Source: Sphingobium sp. Leaf26
Lineage (GTDB): Bacteria > Pseudomonadota > Alphaproteobacteria > Sphingomonadales > Sphingomonadaceae
NCBI RefSeq assembly: GCF_001421665.1
Contig: NZ_LMKV01000033.1
Coordinates: forward strand, 1-64,000
Reading direction: 5' to 3'
DNA length: 64,000 nucleotides
Below are positions 52,645 through 61,956 of the stretch, one piece after another. The first letter of the stretch is position 1; each line of letters opens with the position of its first letter. A model generated the notes under the pieces. It made no database searches. It was not told where the DNA came from and worked only from the letters and a program-made list of their open reading frames with translations. Position numbers and translations under genes: made by a program.

Positions 52645-53393
52645 AGCGCATCGCGCTGGCGCTGCTTTGCGCCTTCACCCTGAGTGCGCCCGCCGCCGCC
52701 GACACGCGCTGGACGTTGGTAAAGACCTATCCCCATGATGCGCAGGCCTTTACCGAAGGACTCTTCTATCTCGACGGCGTTCTCTACGAGAGCACCGGTC
52801 TGGAGGGCCAGTCCGAAGTCCGCAAGGTCGCGCTCAAGACCGGGAAGGTGCTGCAAAGCCGGACAGTCGAACCGCCCTATTTCGGCGAGGGAATCGTCAA
52901 CTGGAAGGACCGGCTGGTCAGCCTGACATGGCGTCATCGCAGGGGTTTCGTCTGGAACCTGACCGACTTCACGCCCCTGTCCGATTTTCGCTATGAAGGC
53001 GAAGGCTGGGGCCTGACGCAGGATGGCCGCAGCCTGATCATGAGCGATGGCACCGCGCAATTGCGGTTCCTTGATCCCGACAGCCTGGCCGAGCAGCGCC
53101 GCATCACCGTGACGTGGAACGGTCGCGCAATCGAACGGCTCAACGAACTGGAATATGTGCGCGGCGAAATCTGGGCGAATATCTGGTACGACACCCGCAT
53201 CGCCCGCATCGATCCCGCGACCGGCGCGGTGATCGACTGGATCGACGTTGCCCCCCTGCGCAAGGCCGCCGGCGTGACCGATAGCGAGGCGGTCGCCAAC
53301 GGCATCGCCTATGATGCGGGAAAGGACCGCGTCTTCATCACCGGCAAGAACTGGCCGAAACTGTTCGAAATTAAGGTGAGGGCCAAGCCCTAA
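52641..53393 (+). CDS. Glutaminyl-peptide cyclotransferase (beta-propeller type)
   Basis: 250 residues with a signal peptide (IALALLCAFTLSAPAAA). It matches the plant-type glutamine cyclotransferase: YPHDAQAFTEGLFYLDGVLYESTG, EGWGLTQDG, LNELEYVRGEIWANIW and VANGIAYDAG, giving five short propeller blades. It would turn N-terminal Gln into pyroglutamate in the periplasm. Coupled to ygfZ upstream; the stop shares a CTAA with the convergent DUF983 gene. Confidence 0.88.
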   Translation: MKRIALALLCAFTLSAPAAADTRWTLVKTYPHDAQAFTEGLFYLDGVLYESTGLEGQSEVRKVALKTGKVLQSRTVEPPYFGEGIVNWKDRLVSLTWRHRRGFVWNLTDFTPLSDFRYEGEGWGLTQDGRSLIMSDGTAQLRFLDPDSLAEQRRITVTWNGRAIERLNELEYVRGEIWANIWYDTRIARIDPATGAVIDWIDVAPLRKAAGVTDSEAVANGIAYDAGKDRVFITGKNWPKLFEIKVRAKP

Positions 53394-53833
53394 CCGCGCG
53401 GTTCGCCGCCATGCAGCTTGGCCCACAGGGCGGCAGTGCCGGCTTCCTGCGCGCGAGTGGTGAACTGGGCGGCGATCAGCCAGCCCTTGATCGGGCGCAA
53501 CGGCAGGATCGCTGTCAGGATGAGCACGGGCACGCCCACCGCCAGATGCACCCACAGGCCCGGTCGCGCCATGATCTCCAGCATCACGATGAAGACGACG
53601 CCCGGCACGCAGGCAAAGAGTTGCACGAACACGGCTGGGCCATCGGCGGGATCGGCAAAGCTGTAGTCCAGCCCGCAAACCTCGCAATGGTCGCGCACCG
53701 TCAGGAATCCGGTGAAGATATGCCCCTCGCCACAACGCGGACAGCGGCCCAGCGCGCCGGTTTCATGCGCCGGGCGCTTCTTCCATGCACGACCATTCTG
53801 GTCGATCCAGTGGGTGTCGCTCGTCTGATCCAT
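53390..53833 (-). CDS. DUF983 membrane protein with zinc-ribbon-like start
   Basis: 147 residues from the ATG after GGAGGCG. Two CxxC pairs (RCPRCGEG and HCEVCGLDY) at residues about 31-52 form a zinc-ribbon-like unit. Two or three membrane helices follow (FVQLFACVPGVVFIVMLEI, VHLAVGVPVLILTAILP). DUF983 proteins are often found near cytochrome oxidase assembly genes, but none are here. It is convergent with the cyclotransferase. Confidence 0.88.
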   Translation of the reverse strand: MDQTSDTHWIDQNGRAWKKRPAHETGALGRCPRCGEGHIFTGFLTVRDHCEVCGLDYSFADPADGPAVFVQLFACVPGVVFIVMLEIMARPGLWVHLAVGVPVLILTAILPLRPIKGWLIAAQFTTRAQEAGTAALWAKLHGGEPRG

Positions 53834-53986
53834 ATCGCCTCCAGCCATCCTCCCTATGTCGTATCGCCCCCGCGCCAATCAACTGCGCCTTTTGTCCTAC
53901 CCTCGCTTTCGCCCAAGGCTGGCCTTTCCATGCACAAAGCGCTATCGGCGCGGCAATCCTTCTTTCCGATCTTGTAAGGCAGTCAA

Positions 53987-55087
53987 ATGGGTTTTCGTTG
54001 CGGTATCGTCGGCCTCCCCAATGTGGGCAAGTCCACCCTGTTCAATGCGCTGACCGAAACGCAGGCGGCGCAGGCGGCCAACTATCCCTTCTGCACGATC
54101 GAGCCGAATGAGGGCCGCGTTGCCGTGCCCGACGACCGGCTCGATACGATCGCCAAGATTGGCGGCAGCGCGAAGATCATCGAAACGCAGTTGAGCTTCG
54201 TCGACATCGCCGGTCTGGTGCGCGGTGCTTCAAAGGGCGAAGGGCTGGGCAACCAGTTTCTGGCGAACATTCGCGAAACAGATGCGATCGTCCATGTGCT
54301 GCGCTGCTTCGAGGATGGCGACATCACCCATGTCGAGGGCAAGGTCGATCCCATTGCCGACGCCGACACGGTCGAAACCGAACTGATGCTCGCCGACCTG
54401 GAAAGCCTGGAAAAGCGAGTCCCCAACCTCGCCAAGAAGGCGGCGCAGGGCGACAAGGAAGCCAAGGCCGCCGCGTCCGTGCTGGGACAGGCACTCGACC
54501 TGCTGCGCGACGGCAAGCCTGCGCGCCTGACCGTGCCCAAGGATGTCGAGGAAGAGCGCCTCTTCGCGCAGGCGCAGTTGCTGACCTCCAAGCCCGTCCT
54601 CTATGTCTGCAATGTCGAGGAAGAAAGCGCCGCCACCGGCAACGCCCATTCGGCCCGCGTTTTCGAGAAGGCGGCGGCCGAAAATGCCAAGGCCGTGATC
54701 GTCTCCGCCGCGATCGAGGCGGAACTCATCACCATGCCGGTCGAGGAACGCGCCGAATATCTCGAAGCGCTGGGCCTGACCGAGGCTGGCCTCGCCCGCA
54801 TCATCCGGGCCGGCTATGAATTGCTCGGCCTCATCACCTTCTTCACCGTCGGACCGAAGGAAGCCCGCGCCTGGACTGTGGCCAGGGGCAGCAAGGCCCC
54901 GCAGGCCGCCGGCGCGATCCACACCGATTTCGAAAAGGGCTTCATCCGCGCCGAAACCATGGCCTATGCGGATTATGTCCAGTTCAACGGCGAAGCCGGC
55001 GCCAAGGAAGCGGGCAAGTGGCGCTCCGAAGGCAAGGAATATGTAACGCAGGACGGCGACATCATGCTGTTCCGTTTCAACGTCTGA
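53987..55087 (+). CDS. ychF: Redox-regulated ATPase/GTPase YchF (Obg family)
   Basis: 366 residues, standard. It has G1 GLPNVGKSTLFN at the very start, NYPFCTIEPNEG (G2), DIAGLVRGASKGEGLGNQFL (G3 region), and a C-terminal TGS-like domain with GFIRAET. YchF binds the ribosome, prefers ATP, and affects stress responses. Often paired with pth and rplY elsewhere; here it is 7 kb away. Six bases separate it from the next gene. Confidence 0.96.
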   Translation: MGFRCGIVGLPNVGKSTLFNALTETQAAQAANYPFCTIEPNEGRVAVPDDRLDTIAKIGGSAKIIETQLSFVDIAGLVRGASKGEGLGNQFLANIRETDAIVHVLRCFEDGDITHVEGKVDPIADADTVETELMLADLESLEKRVPNLAKKAAQGDKEAKAAASVLGQALDLLRDGKPARLTVPKDVEEERLFAQAQLLTSKPVLYVCNVEEESAATGNAHSARVFEKAAAENAKAVIVSAAIEAELITMPVEERAEYLEALGLTEAGLARIIRAGYELLGLITFFTVGPKEARAWTVARGSKAPQAAGAIHTDFEKGFIRAETMAYADYVQFNGEAGAKEAGKWRSEGKEYVTQDGDIMLFRFNV

Positions 55088-55093
55088 TCGCCG

Positions 55094-55615
55094 ATGGCGC
55101 TGCGCCTTGGCCAGATGCCTGCGCAGCGCAAGGCCGCCTTCCCGCCCAGCATCGACGCAGATACGCGCCTGCTGATCCTGGGTAGCCTGCCCGGTGATGC
55201 CTCGATCAGGCAGGGCGAATATTATGCCCATCGCGGCAATGCGTTCTGGGACTTGCTGGGCGATGTCCTGGATGAAGACCTGCGCGGCCAGCCCTATGCC
55301 ATGCGGCTGAAACGGCTACGCGCGCTTGGCGTCGGCCTGTGGGACGTGATCGAAAGCGCGGAGCGGCCCGGCAGTCTGGACAGCAGCATCAAGGGGGCGG
55401 AATTGCGCGACCTGGGGCTGTTCGTGGATCGTCTGCCCGCGCTTAGGGCGATCGGCTTCAACGGGAAGACAGCCGCCCTGCACGGACGACGCCAGTTGGG
55501 CGACCGGCCGGGGCTGGCGCTGATCGACCTGCCCTCGTCCAGCGGCGCCTATGCCAGCCTGTCGCGCGAGGCGAAGAAGGCTGCCTGGATGGCGTTGCGC
55601 GCGCCACTGGCATAA
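55094..55615 (+). CDS. DNA-deoxyinosine (hypoxanthine) glycosylase, UDG family 6-like
   Basis: 173 residues. The first motif LILGSLPGDASI and the next EYYAHRGNAFWDLLGDVL are characteristic of the family-6 members of the uracil-DNA glycosylase superfamily, which remove hypoxanthine. The final motif LPSSSGAYASLS replaces the HPS/P motif of other families, again as in this group. It is probably cotranscribed with ychF. It is a second UDG-fold gene in the window, with intact motifs, unlike the one at the left end. Confidence 0.88.
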   Translation: MALRLGQMPAQRKAAFPPSIDADTRLLILGSLPGDASIRQGEYYAHRGNAFWDLLGDVLDEDLRGQPYAMRLKRLRALGVGLWDVIESAERPGSLDSSIKGAELRDLGLFVDRLPALRAIGFNGKTAALHGRRQLGDRPGLALIDLPSSSGAYASLSREAKKAAWMALRAPLA

Positions 55616-55695
55616 AGCCTACCAAAACGTCACTTTACCGTCATGGCATCGCTGCTAAGCGACTTTTATTGCACAGAGCAAAAACAAGAGTCGCC

Positions 55696-56967
55696 ATGCT
55701 GATCCGTAATCTCGCCTCCGCCCTTCTCGCCGTCACCACGCTCAGCGGTTGCGTTACCGTCGATACGCAGCGCACCGCCCCCAAAGTGCAGGCAGAGCAC
55801 CGTGCCCCAGTGACCCTGCTGGTGTCGATCGACGGCTTCCGCCCCGATTACCTGACCCGCGGCGTATCCCCCAATCTCAACGCGCTGGCGGCGGCTGGGG
55901 TGGAGGCGTCGATGCGCCCGTCCTTCCCCACCAAGACATTCCCCAATCACTGGGCGATCGTCACCGGCGACCGCCCCGATCGCAGCGGCATCGTCGCCAA
56001 CAATATGGAAGATGAGAGCCGGCCCAAGGACAAGTTCACCATGGCCAGCGACGACCCCTATTGGTGGAACGAGGCCGAACCGATCTGGATCACCGCCGAG
56101 AAACAGGGCGTCCGCACTGCGACCATGTTCTGGCCCGGCTCCAACGTCGCATGGGGTGGCACCAGGGCGGCCGAATGGCCCTACACGATCAGCAACGGAT
56201 CGCGCCCCAGCGACTGGGCGCAGTTCAATGAGGCTGTCAGTCCGACGCAACGGGTAAACGGCGTGTTGGATGTGCTACGCCGCCCGGCCACGATCCGGCC
56301 GCGCTTTGTCACCCTCTATTTCGATGAAGTCGACACCGCCGGCCATATCAATGGCCCGGATGCGGCACAGACGACCCAGGCCGTGGCCGACGTCGACGCG
56401 CATATCGGCGATCTCATCGCGGGATTGAAGGCGATGGGCCAGAACGCCAACATCGTCATCGTCTCCGATCATGGCATGGCGGCCAAGGCGAACGACCGGG
56501 TGATCGCGATCGACAAGATCGCCGATCCGGCCGACTATCGCACCGTCGAAACCGGCCCCTATGCCAGTCTGGTCGCTGTTCCCGGCCATGAAAAGGCACT
56601 GGAAGCAGCGCTGTTCAGGCCGCGCGATCACATGCAGTGCTGGCGCAAGGGCGAAATTCCGGCCCGTTTCCATTATGGTACGCATCGCCGTATCCCGCCC
56701 TATTTCTGCCTCGCGGAAACCGGCTGGGTATTTCAGGGCACCACTCCGTCGAAACCCATCACGGGTGGCGACCATGGCTGGGATGACCGGGCGCCGGAAA
56801 TGCAGGCGTTGTTCATTGCCAACGGCCCTGCCTTCAATACCGGATTTCACCCTTCGCCCAATTTCGCCAATGTCGACGTCTATCCCTTGCTGGCGCGGCT
56901 GCTCGGCGTGACGCCTGTCGCGTCGGACGGCAATGCCGCAGTGTTGCAGGGACTTGTGAAGCCCTGA
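55696..56967 (+). CDS. Nucleotide pyrophosphatase/phosphodiesterase family lipoprotein
   Basis: 423 residues from the ATG at 55696, with a lipobox (VTTLSGC). The alkaline-phosphatase-superfamily NPP fold shows the metal Asp in VSIDGFRPDYL, the nucleophile Thr in FPTKTFPNHWAIVTG, DEVDTAGHINGP, VSDHGM and the last His in GGDHGWD. It likely cleaves nucleotide or lipid phosphodiesters in the periplasm or outer membrane. Substrate unknown. It is a single gene. Confidence 0.92.
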   Translation: MLIRNLASALLAVTTLSGCVTVDTQRTAPKVQAEHRAPVTLLVSIDGFRPDYLTRGVSPNLNALAAAGVEASMRPSFPTKTFPNHWAIVTGDRPDRSGIVANNMEDESRPKDKFTMASDDPYWWNEAEPIWITAEKQGVRTATMFWPGSNVAWGGTRAAEWPYTISNGSRPSDWAQFNEAVSPTQRVNGVLDVLRRPATIRPRFVTLYFDEVDTAGHINGPDAAQTTQAVADVDAHIGDLIAGLKAMGQNANIVIVSDHGMAAKANDRVIAIDKIADPADYRTVETGPYASLVAVPGHEKALEAALFRPRDHMQCWRKGEIPARFHYGTHRRIPPYFCLAETGWVFQGTTPSKPITGGDHGWDDRAPEMQALFIANGPAFNTGFHPSPNFANVDVYPLLARLLGVTPVASDGNAAVLQGLVKP

Positions 56968-57022
56968 CATTGACGTAAACGGAAGGCGTGCTTACATCCT
57001 CATCCGTTGCAAGTGGAGACGG

Positions 57023-57493
57023 ATGAGGATGGAAGACATAGTCTATTTCGAGGATATCGCAGTCGGCGACGGATTCGACTTCGGGCCACTCACCGTTTCG
57101 CGCCAGGAAACCGTCGGCTTCGCGGCAGAATTCGATCCCCAACCTTTCCATCTGTCGGACGAAGCCGCTGCAACCACTCACTTCGGCACGATCTCGGCCA
57201 GCGGCTGGCACACGACCGCCTTGTTCATGAAGATGTTCGTGGCGGAGATGCAGGCGCATCCGGGGCGGCAGGCGGCCAGCCTGGGCGCGATGGGCGTGGA
57301 CGAACTGCGCTGGCTCCGCCCGGTCCGCCCCGGTGACACGCTGCGCGGTCGCAGCGAAGTAATCGACAAGAAAGCGTCGCAAAGCCGCCCGGAAATGGGG
57401 ATCGTCCGCAACAAGGTCACGATCTTCAATCAGGACGAAAAGCCGGTCCTGACGATGATCCCGATCGCCATGTGGCGGACACGGCCGGTTTGA
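57023..57493 (+). CDS. MaoC-like dehydratase
   Basis: 156 residues from the ATG after GGAG; an ATG two codons later is also possible. It has a hotdog fold with the hydratase motif FDPQPFH (Dx..PxH type) near residue 38-44, followed by FGTISASGWHTTAL. It would hydrate enoyl-CoA to 3-hydroxyacyl-CoA, R-specific by family. It ends six bases from the convergent mutL gene. Confidence 0.88.
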   Translation: MRMEDIVYFEDIAVGDGFDFGPLTVSRQETVGFAAEFDPQPFHLSDEAAATTHFGTISASGWHTTALFMKMFVAEMQAHPGRQAASLGAMGVDELRWLRPVRPGDTLRGRSEVIDKKASQSRPEMGIVRNKVTIFNQDEKPVLTMIPIAMWRTRPV

Positions 57494-57499
57494 ACCGAC

Positions 57500-59293
57500 C
57501 TATTTCCGCCCGAACAGCTTCTCGATATCGCCATGGCCCAGTTTCACCCAAGTCGGGCGGCCATGATTGCACTGGCCAGAGCGCGGCGTGACTTCCATTT
57601 CGCGGAGCAGCGCGTTCATTTCCGCAACACTCAGCACACGGCCGGCCCGGACCGAGCCGTGACAGGCCATGGTCGCCGCGACGAGATCGAGCCGTTCTTT
57701 CAGTGATAGCGCGCTATCATAGGCGGCCAGATCATCGGCCAGATCCGTCACCATGCCCTGCACGTCGGACTGGCCAAGCATGGCGGGGACGGAACGGACC
57801 AGTATCGCCGAAGGACCAAACCGCTCCAGATCGAGGCCGAAATCCTTGAGTTCGGCGATCCGCGCTTCCAGCCGATCGCAAGCGGTTTCCTCCAGTTCGA
57901 CGACTTCGGGCAGCAGCAACGCCTGCGACGCGACCCCTTGTCCCTCCATCGCACGGCGCATCCGTTCCAGGGTCAGCCGTTCATGCGCGGCATGTTGGTC
58001 TACGATGACGAGGCCATCCTCCGCCTCCGCGACGATATAGGTGCGCGCCACTTGTCCGCGCGCGACGCCGAGGGGAAAGCTATGGCCTTCCGGTGCTGGC
58101 GCGGCGGCCGGTTCGGCGCGGGCCTGCGGCGGGGGCGTGATGAAGGACGAACGACGGTCCGCGAACGAACTGGGCGCGAACTGGTTGTAACTGGGCGGTG
58201 GCGCTGCCCCCGCCGCCTCGAAGATCGGCATCGACCCGATCGGCGTGGGCGAAATCGGTTCTGGCTTCCAGGCGGACAAGGCTGCCGGATCGGCATGCTG
58301 CACCGCCCGGAACCCTTCAGCATCCAGCGCGCGGCGCAGGCCGGACACGATCATGCCCCGGATCATCGCCGGGTCGCGAAAACGCACTTCCGTCTTGGCG
58401 GGATGGACGTTGACGTCCACCTCCAGCGGCGGGACGTCCAGGAACAGGGCGACGACCGGATGGCGATCGCGCGCCAGCATGTCTGCATAGGCGCCGCGTA
58501 GCGCCCCGATCAGCAAGCGATCCCGCACCGGCCGGCCATTGACGAACAGATATTGATGGTCGCCAACGCCGCGATTGTAGGTGGGCAGCGAAGCCACGCC
58601 GGAAAGCTGCACGCCTTCCCGCTCCAGTGAAACGATGACATGATTGTCGGCGAGCGCCCGATCGGTCAGCGCGGCGACCCGCTCCTCCCGCGCTTCCCCG
58701 CCCTGCACGCCCAGCACGCGCCGACCATCATGTTCGACGGAAAAAGCGACGGCGGGATGTGCCATTGCGAGACGCCGGATGATATCGAGGCAAGCGGCAT
58801 ATTCCGCCTTGGGCGATCGCAGGAACTTGCGCCGCGCCGGCACTTTGCCGAACAGTTGCTCCACGGTGACGCGGGTGCCAGGCGGAAGCGCGGCAGGCCC
58901 CTCCGACACCAACTGCCCATTGTCCACCGTACGATTCCAGCCATCGCTCCCAACCGGCCGACTGTCGATCGAGAGACGCGCGACGCTGGCGATGGACGGA
59001 AGCGCTTCCCCCCGGAAACCCAAGGTAGCCACATTTTCAATGGCATCATCCGGCAATTTGGACGTGGCGTGGCGCTCCAGCGCCAGCGCCATGTCGGCCG
59101 AATCCATGCCGCAGCCGTCATCGCTCACTTCGATCCGGTCCAGCCCGCCATTGGACAGGCGCACCGCGATGCGAGTCGCGCCCGCATCCAAAGCGTTTTC
59201 GACGATCTCCTTGAGCGCGCTGGCGGGTCTTTCGACCACTTCACCGGCAGCGATACGATTGACCAGATGTTCGGGCAGACGGCGTATTGACAT
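57500..59293 (-). CDS. mutL: DNA mismatch repair protein MutL
   Basis: 597 residues. The N-terminal GHKL ATPase has IAAGEVVERPASALKEIVENALDAGA, DDGCGM and TLGFRGEAL. A Pro/Ala-rich linker (about 335-415) joins a C-terminal domain with the endonuclease motif DQHAAHERLTLE (near 428-440), plus ACHGSVR and QCNHGRP. All endonuclease motifs are present, so strand nicking by MutL itself is expected, as in organisms without MutH. It couples MutS mismatch binding to excision. It is divergent from mreB. Confidence 0.97.
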   Translation of the reverse strand: MSIRRLPEHLVNRIAAGEVVERPASALKEIVENALDAGATRIAVRLSNGGLDRIEVSDDGCGMDSADMALALERHATSKLPDDAIENVATLGFRGEALPSIASVARLSIDSRPVGSDGWNRTVDNGQLVSEGPAALPPGTRVTVEQLFGKVPARRKFLRSPKAEYAACLDIIRRLAMAHPAVAFSVEHDGRRVLGVQGGEAREERVAALTDRALADNHVIVSLEREGVQLSGVASLPTYNRGVGDHQYLFVNGRPVRDRLLIGALRGAYADMLARDRHPVVALFLDVPPLEVDVNVHPAKTEVRFRDPAMIRGMIVSGLRRALDAEGFRAVQHADPAALSAWKPEPISPTPIGSMPIFEAAGAAPPPSYNQFAPSSFADRRSSFITPPPQARAEPAAAPAPEGHSFPLGVARGQVARTYIVAEAEDGLVIVDQHAAHERLTLERMRRAMEGQGVASQALLLPEVVELEETACDRLEARIAELKDFGLDLERFGPSAILVRSVPAMLGQSDVQGMVTDLADDLAAYDSALSLKERLDLVAATMACHGSVRAGRVLSVAEMNALLREMEVTPRSGQCNHGRPTWVKLGHGDIEKLFGRK

Positions 59294-59453
59294 TGATTAG
59301 GGACTAGCCCAATCGAGCGCTTTCCGCGAGCCGCGATCCTGATTTTTTTGCACTGCAAAGCGCAAGGAACAAGCGGGTTGCGGTACAAGCAGAACAGCTT
59401 CCGACCGTTCCCCTTATCGCGTCGCGGGGACGGCGGGCGATACAGGATAAGGC

Positions 59454-60500
59454 ATGTCGATCTTCTCGCGTCTCTTCAAATTCTCCTCGCAGGATATGGC
59501 CATCGATCTCGGCACCGCCAATACGGTGGTCTATGTGCGCGGTCGCGGCATCGTTCTGAACGAACCGTCGGTCGTCGCTGTCGAGACGCTGAACGGCGTG
59601 AAGCGGGTGAAGGCCGTGGGCGTCGACGCCAAACTGATGATGGGCAAGACCCCGGATTCGATCGAGGCCATCCGGCCGCTGCGCGACGGCGTGATCGCAG
59701 ACATCGACGTCGCCGAACAGATGATCAAGCATTTCATTACCAAGGTGCATGGCGGCAAGCACAGCCCCTGGCGCGCGCCCGAAATCGTGATCTGCGTGCC
59801 TTCTGGCTCCACCAGCGTCGAACGCCGTGCCATCCGCGACGCCGCCAGCAATGCCGGCGCCAGCCAGGTATTCCTGATCGAAGAGCCGATGGCCGCCGCG
59901 ATCGGCGCCGACATGCCCGTGACCGAACCGATCGGTTCGATGGTGGTCGACATCGGCGGCGGCACGACCGAAGTCGCGGTCCTCTCGCTCCGTGGCCTTG
60001 CCTACACCACATCGGTCCGCGTCGGCGGCGACAAAATGGACGAAGCGATCGTTAGCTTCGTGCGTCGCCATCATAATCTGCTGATCGGTGAAGCTACGGC
60101 CGAACGCATCAAGAAGCAGTTCGGCGTTGCCCAGCCGCCCGAAGACGGTGTCGGCGAAACGATCCATATAAAGGGTCGCGACCTGGTCAACGGCGTGCCA
60201 AAGGAGATCAGCATCAATCAGGGCCAGATCGCCGATGCGCTGGCCGAACCGATCAGCACCATCGTTGAGGGCGTTCGGATCGCGCTGGAAAACACTGCAC
60301 CCGAACTGGCCGCCGATATCGTGGATCAGGGCATCGTCCTGACCGGCGGCGGCGCTCTGCTCAAGGGACTGGACGACGAACTGCGCGACGAAACGGGTCT
60401 GCCCGTAACCATCGCCGAAGATCCGCTGACCTGCGTCGCCATTGGCACGGGCCGCGCTATGGAAGACCCGATCTTCCGGGGCGTGCTGCAAACCGCCTGA
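59454..60500 (+). CDS. mreB: Rod shape-determining protein MreB
   Basis: 348 residues, standard. It is an actin fold with DLGTANTVVYV (phosphate 1), SGSTSVERRAIRDAA, VDIGGGTTEVAVLSL (phosphate 2) and LTGGGALLKGLD (adenosine). AGGA lies before the start. MreB filaments guide the elongasome. It heads a four-gene shape operon (mreB-mreC-mreD-mrdA) whose last gene leaves the window. An unusually long unbroken opposite-strand frame here is only a codon-bias effect. Confidence 0.98.
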   Translation: MSIFSRLFKFSSQDMAIDLGTANTVVYVRGRGIVLNEPSVVAVETLNGVKRVKAVGVDAKLMMGKTPDSIEAIRPLRDGVIADIDVAEQMIKHFITKVHGGKHSPWRAPEIVICVPSGSTSVERRAIRDAASNAGASQVFLIEEPMAAAIGADMPVTEPIGSMVVDIGGGTTEVAVLSLRGLAYTTSVRVGGDKMDEAIVSFVRRHHNLLIGEATAERIKKQFGVAQPPEDGVGETIHIKGRDLVNGVPKEISINQGQIADALAEPISTIVEGVRIALENTAPELAADIVDQGIVLTGGGALLKGLDDELRDETGLPVTIAEDPLTCVAIGTGRAMEDPIFRGVLQTA

Positions 60501-60517
60501 TCGGGAAGGACGATTAG

Positions 60518-61432
60518 ATGGCGCGGCCAGCCAGCCGACGCCCCGGTATCAACCGGAAGGCGCAATATAGCCTGTTCGCCAGCTATGTCGTGGCGGTGAC
60601 CGGTGCGGCCATTGGCCTGCTGCTGGTGGTGGTCGCGATCTTCGATCCCACTGGCTTTGCCGCCATTCGCATCGCCACGTCCGAAGTCAGTCGTCCCGTT
60701 TCCAATGCGCTGAAAGGCATGGTGAGCGGCGTGGGTTCGGTGGACGAAGTGCTGGCCGCCTATTGGCGCGCCGGATCGCAGAATGTCGCGCTGCGCCGGC
60801 AGGTCGAGGCTGACCGCAACCGCATCATCGAGGCCAAGGGCGTCGCGCAGGAGAATGTGCGCCTGAAGAAGCTGCTCAAGCTGGTCGACGCCGATGCCAG
60901 CGAAGTGCTGACCGCCCGCCTGATCGCATCCTCCGCCACCAGCGCCCGACGGTTTGCCCGACTGAACGCAGGACGGTGGCAGGGCGTACGGCCCGGCATG
61001 CCCGTGCGCGCACCCGAAGGCCTGATCGGCCGCATTCACATCACCATGCCCAACAGCGCCGAAGTGCTGTTGCTGACCGACACGAGCAATATCGTGCCGG
61101 TCCGTCGTGCCAATGACAGTATTCCGGCCATTTCGACGGGCCTCGGTGACGGATCGGTCGAGGTGCGAGCACTGACGGCCGGACGCAATCCCTTCAAGCC
61201 CGGCGACCTGCTGGTGACATCTGGTATCGGCGGCGTCTATCAACCCAATATACCTGTCGCAGTCGTTGTTCGCGCGCAGGGCGAGATCGCCTATGCAGTG
61301 CCGCTGGCCAACCCCGCCCGCGTCGATGCGGTAGTGGTGGAACGCGCATTCGAGGATGCAGTGACCCGCCCCGGCCCGGCGGCGCCCAACGTGGCGGACG
61401 AACCCGTTGCCAGCAACGTCGCCCAACCATGA
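60518..61432 (+). CDS. mreC: Rod shape-determining protein MreC
   Basis: 304 residues after GGAAGGA. A short basic N-terminus, one membrane helix (YVVAVTGAAIGLLLVVVAIF), a coiled coil (about 85-125, LRRQVEADRNRIIEAKGVAQEN) and the MreC beta-barrel core (GRIHITMPNSAEVLLLTDTSNIVPVRR, PGDLLVTSGIGGVY). The Ala/Pro-rich end is likely flexible. It links MreB to PBP2 in the periplasm. Its stop overlaps mreD (ATGA). Confidence 0.96.
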   Translation: MARPASRRPGINRKAQYSLFASYVVAVTGAAIGLLLVVVAIFDPTGFAAIRIATSEVSRPVSNALKGMVSGVGSVDEVLAAYWRAGSQNVALRRQVEADRNRIIEAKGVAQENVRLKKLLKLVDADASEVLTARLIASSATSARRFARLNAGRWQGVRPGMPVRAPEGLIGRIHITMPNSAEVLLLTDTSNIVPVRRANDSIPAISTGLGDGSVEVRALTAGRNPFKPGDLLVTSGIGGVYQPNIPVAVVVRAQGEIAYAVPLANPARVDAVVVERAFEDAVTRPGPAAPNVADEPVASNVAQP

Positions 61433-61956
61433 TTGATCCGCACCTGTACCATGTCCCACGGCTGGGTCGGCACCCATCCCGCCTCCGGCTGGCAGGCACG
61501 CCGATCATCACCGTGTTGCTTGGCTCCTGCCTGACAGCCCTGCCGATCATCGCTCAGTCGCCGGTCCTGCCCCCCTTCGGCCTGCTGCTGATGCTCGCCT
61601 GGCGGTTGTTGCGCGCGGATCTCTGGCGCGCATGGATTGGCCTGCCGCTCGGCCTGTTCGACGATGTCATGAGCGGGCAGCCGATCGGATCGGCCATGTT
61701 CCTGTGGACGGTGGCGCTGATCGGCATAGACACGATCGAACATCGCATGGTGTGGCGCAGCTATCGTCAGGACTGGCTAATCGCGACCCTCGCCATTGTC
61801 TTCTGCATCTCCGGTGGCCTGTTTTTCGCACGGATCACCGGTGGAGGTAACGTGACGCTTTTCCTGGTCGCGCCGCAGATGGTCTGGACGGTATTGTTGT
61901 TTCCCTTCATCGTCCGCCAATGCGCGCGGATCGACCGCTGGCGCGTGATGGCATGA
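61429..61956 (+). CDS. mreD: Rod shape-determining protein MreD
   Basis: 175 residues. Five or six membrane helices are packed closely (TVLLGSCLTALPII, PPFGLLLMLAWRLL, WIGLPLGLFDDVMSGQPIGSAMFLWTVALIG), with the family motif GLFDDVMSGQPIGS. It is an inner-membrane elongasome subunit. It overlaps mreC before and mrdA after, each by four bases. Confidence 0.93.
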   Translation: MIDPHLYHVPRLGRHPSRLRLAGTPIITVLLGSCLTALPIIAQSPVLPPFGLLLMLAWRLLRADLWRAWIGLPLGLFDDVMSGQPIGSAMFLWTVALIGIDTIEHRMVWRSYRQDWLIATLAIVFCISGGLFFARITGGGNVTLFLVAPQMVWTVLLFPFIVRQCARIDRWRVMA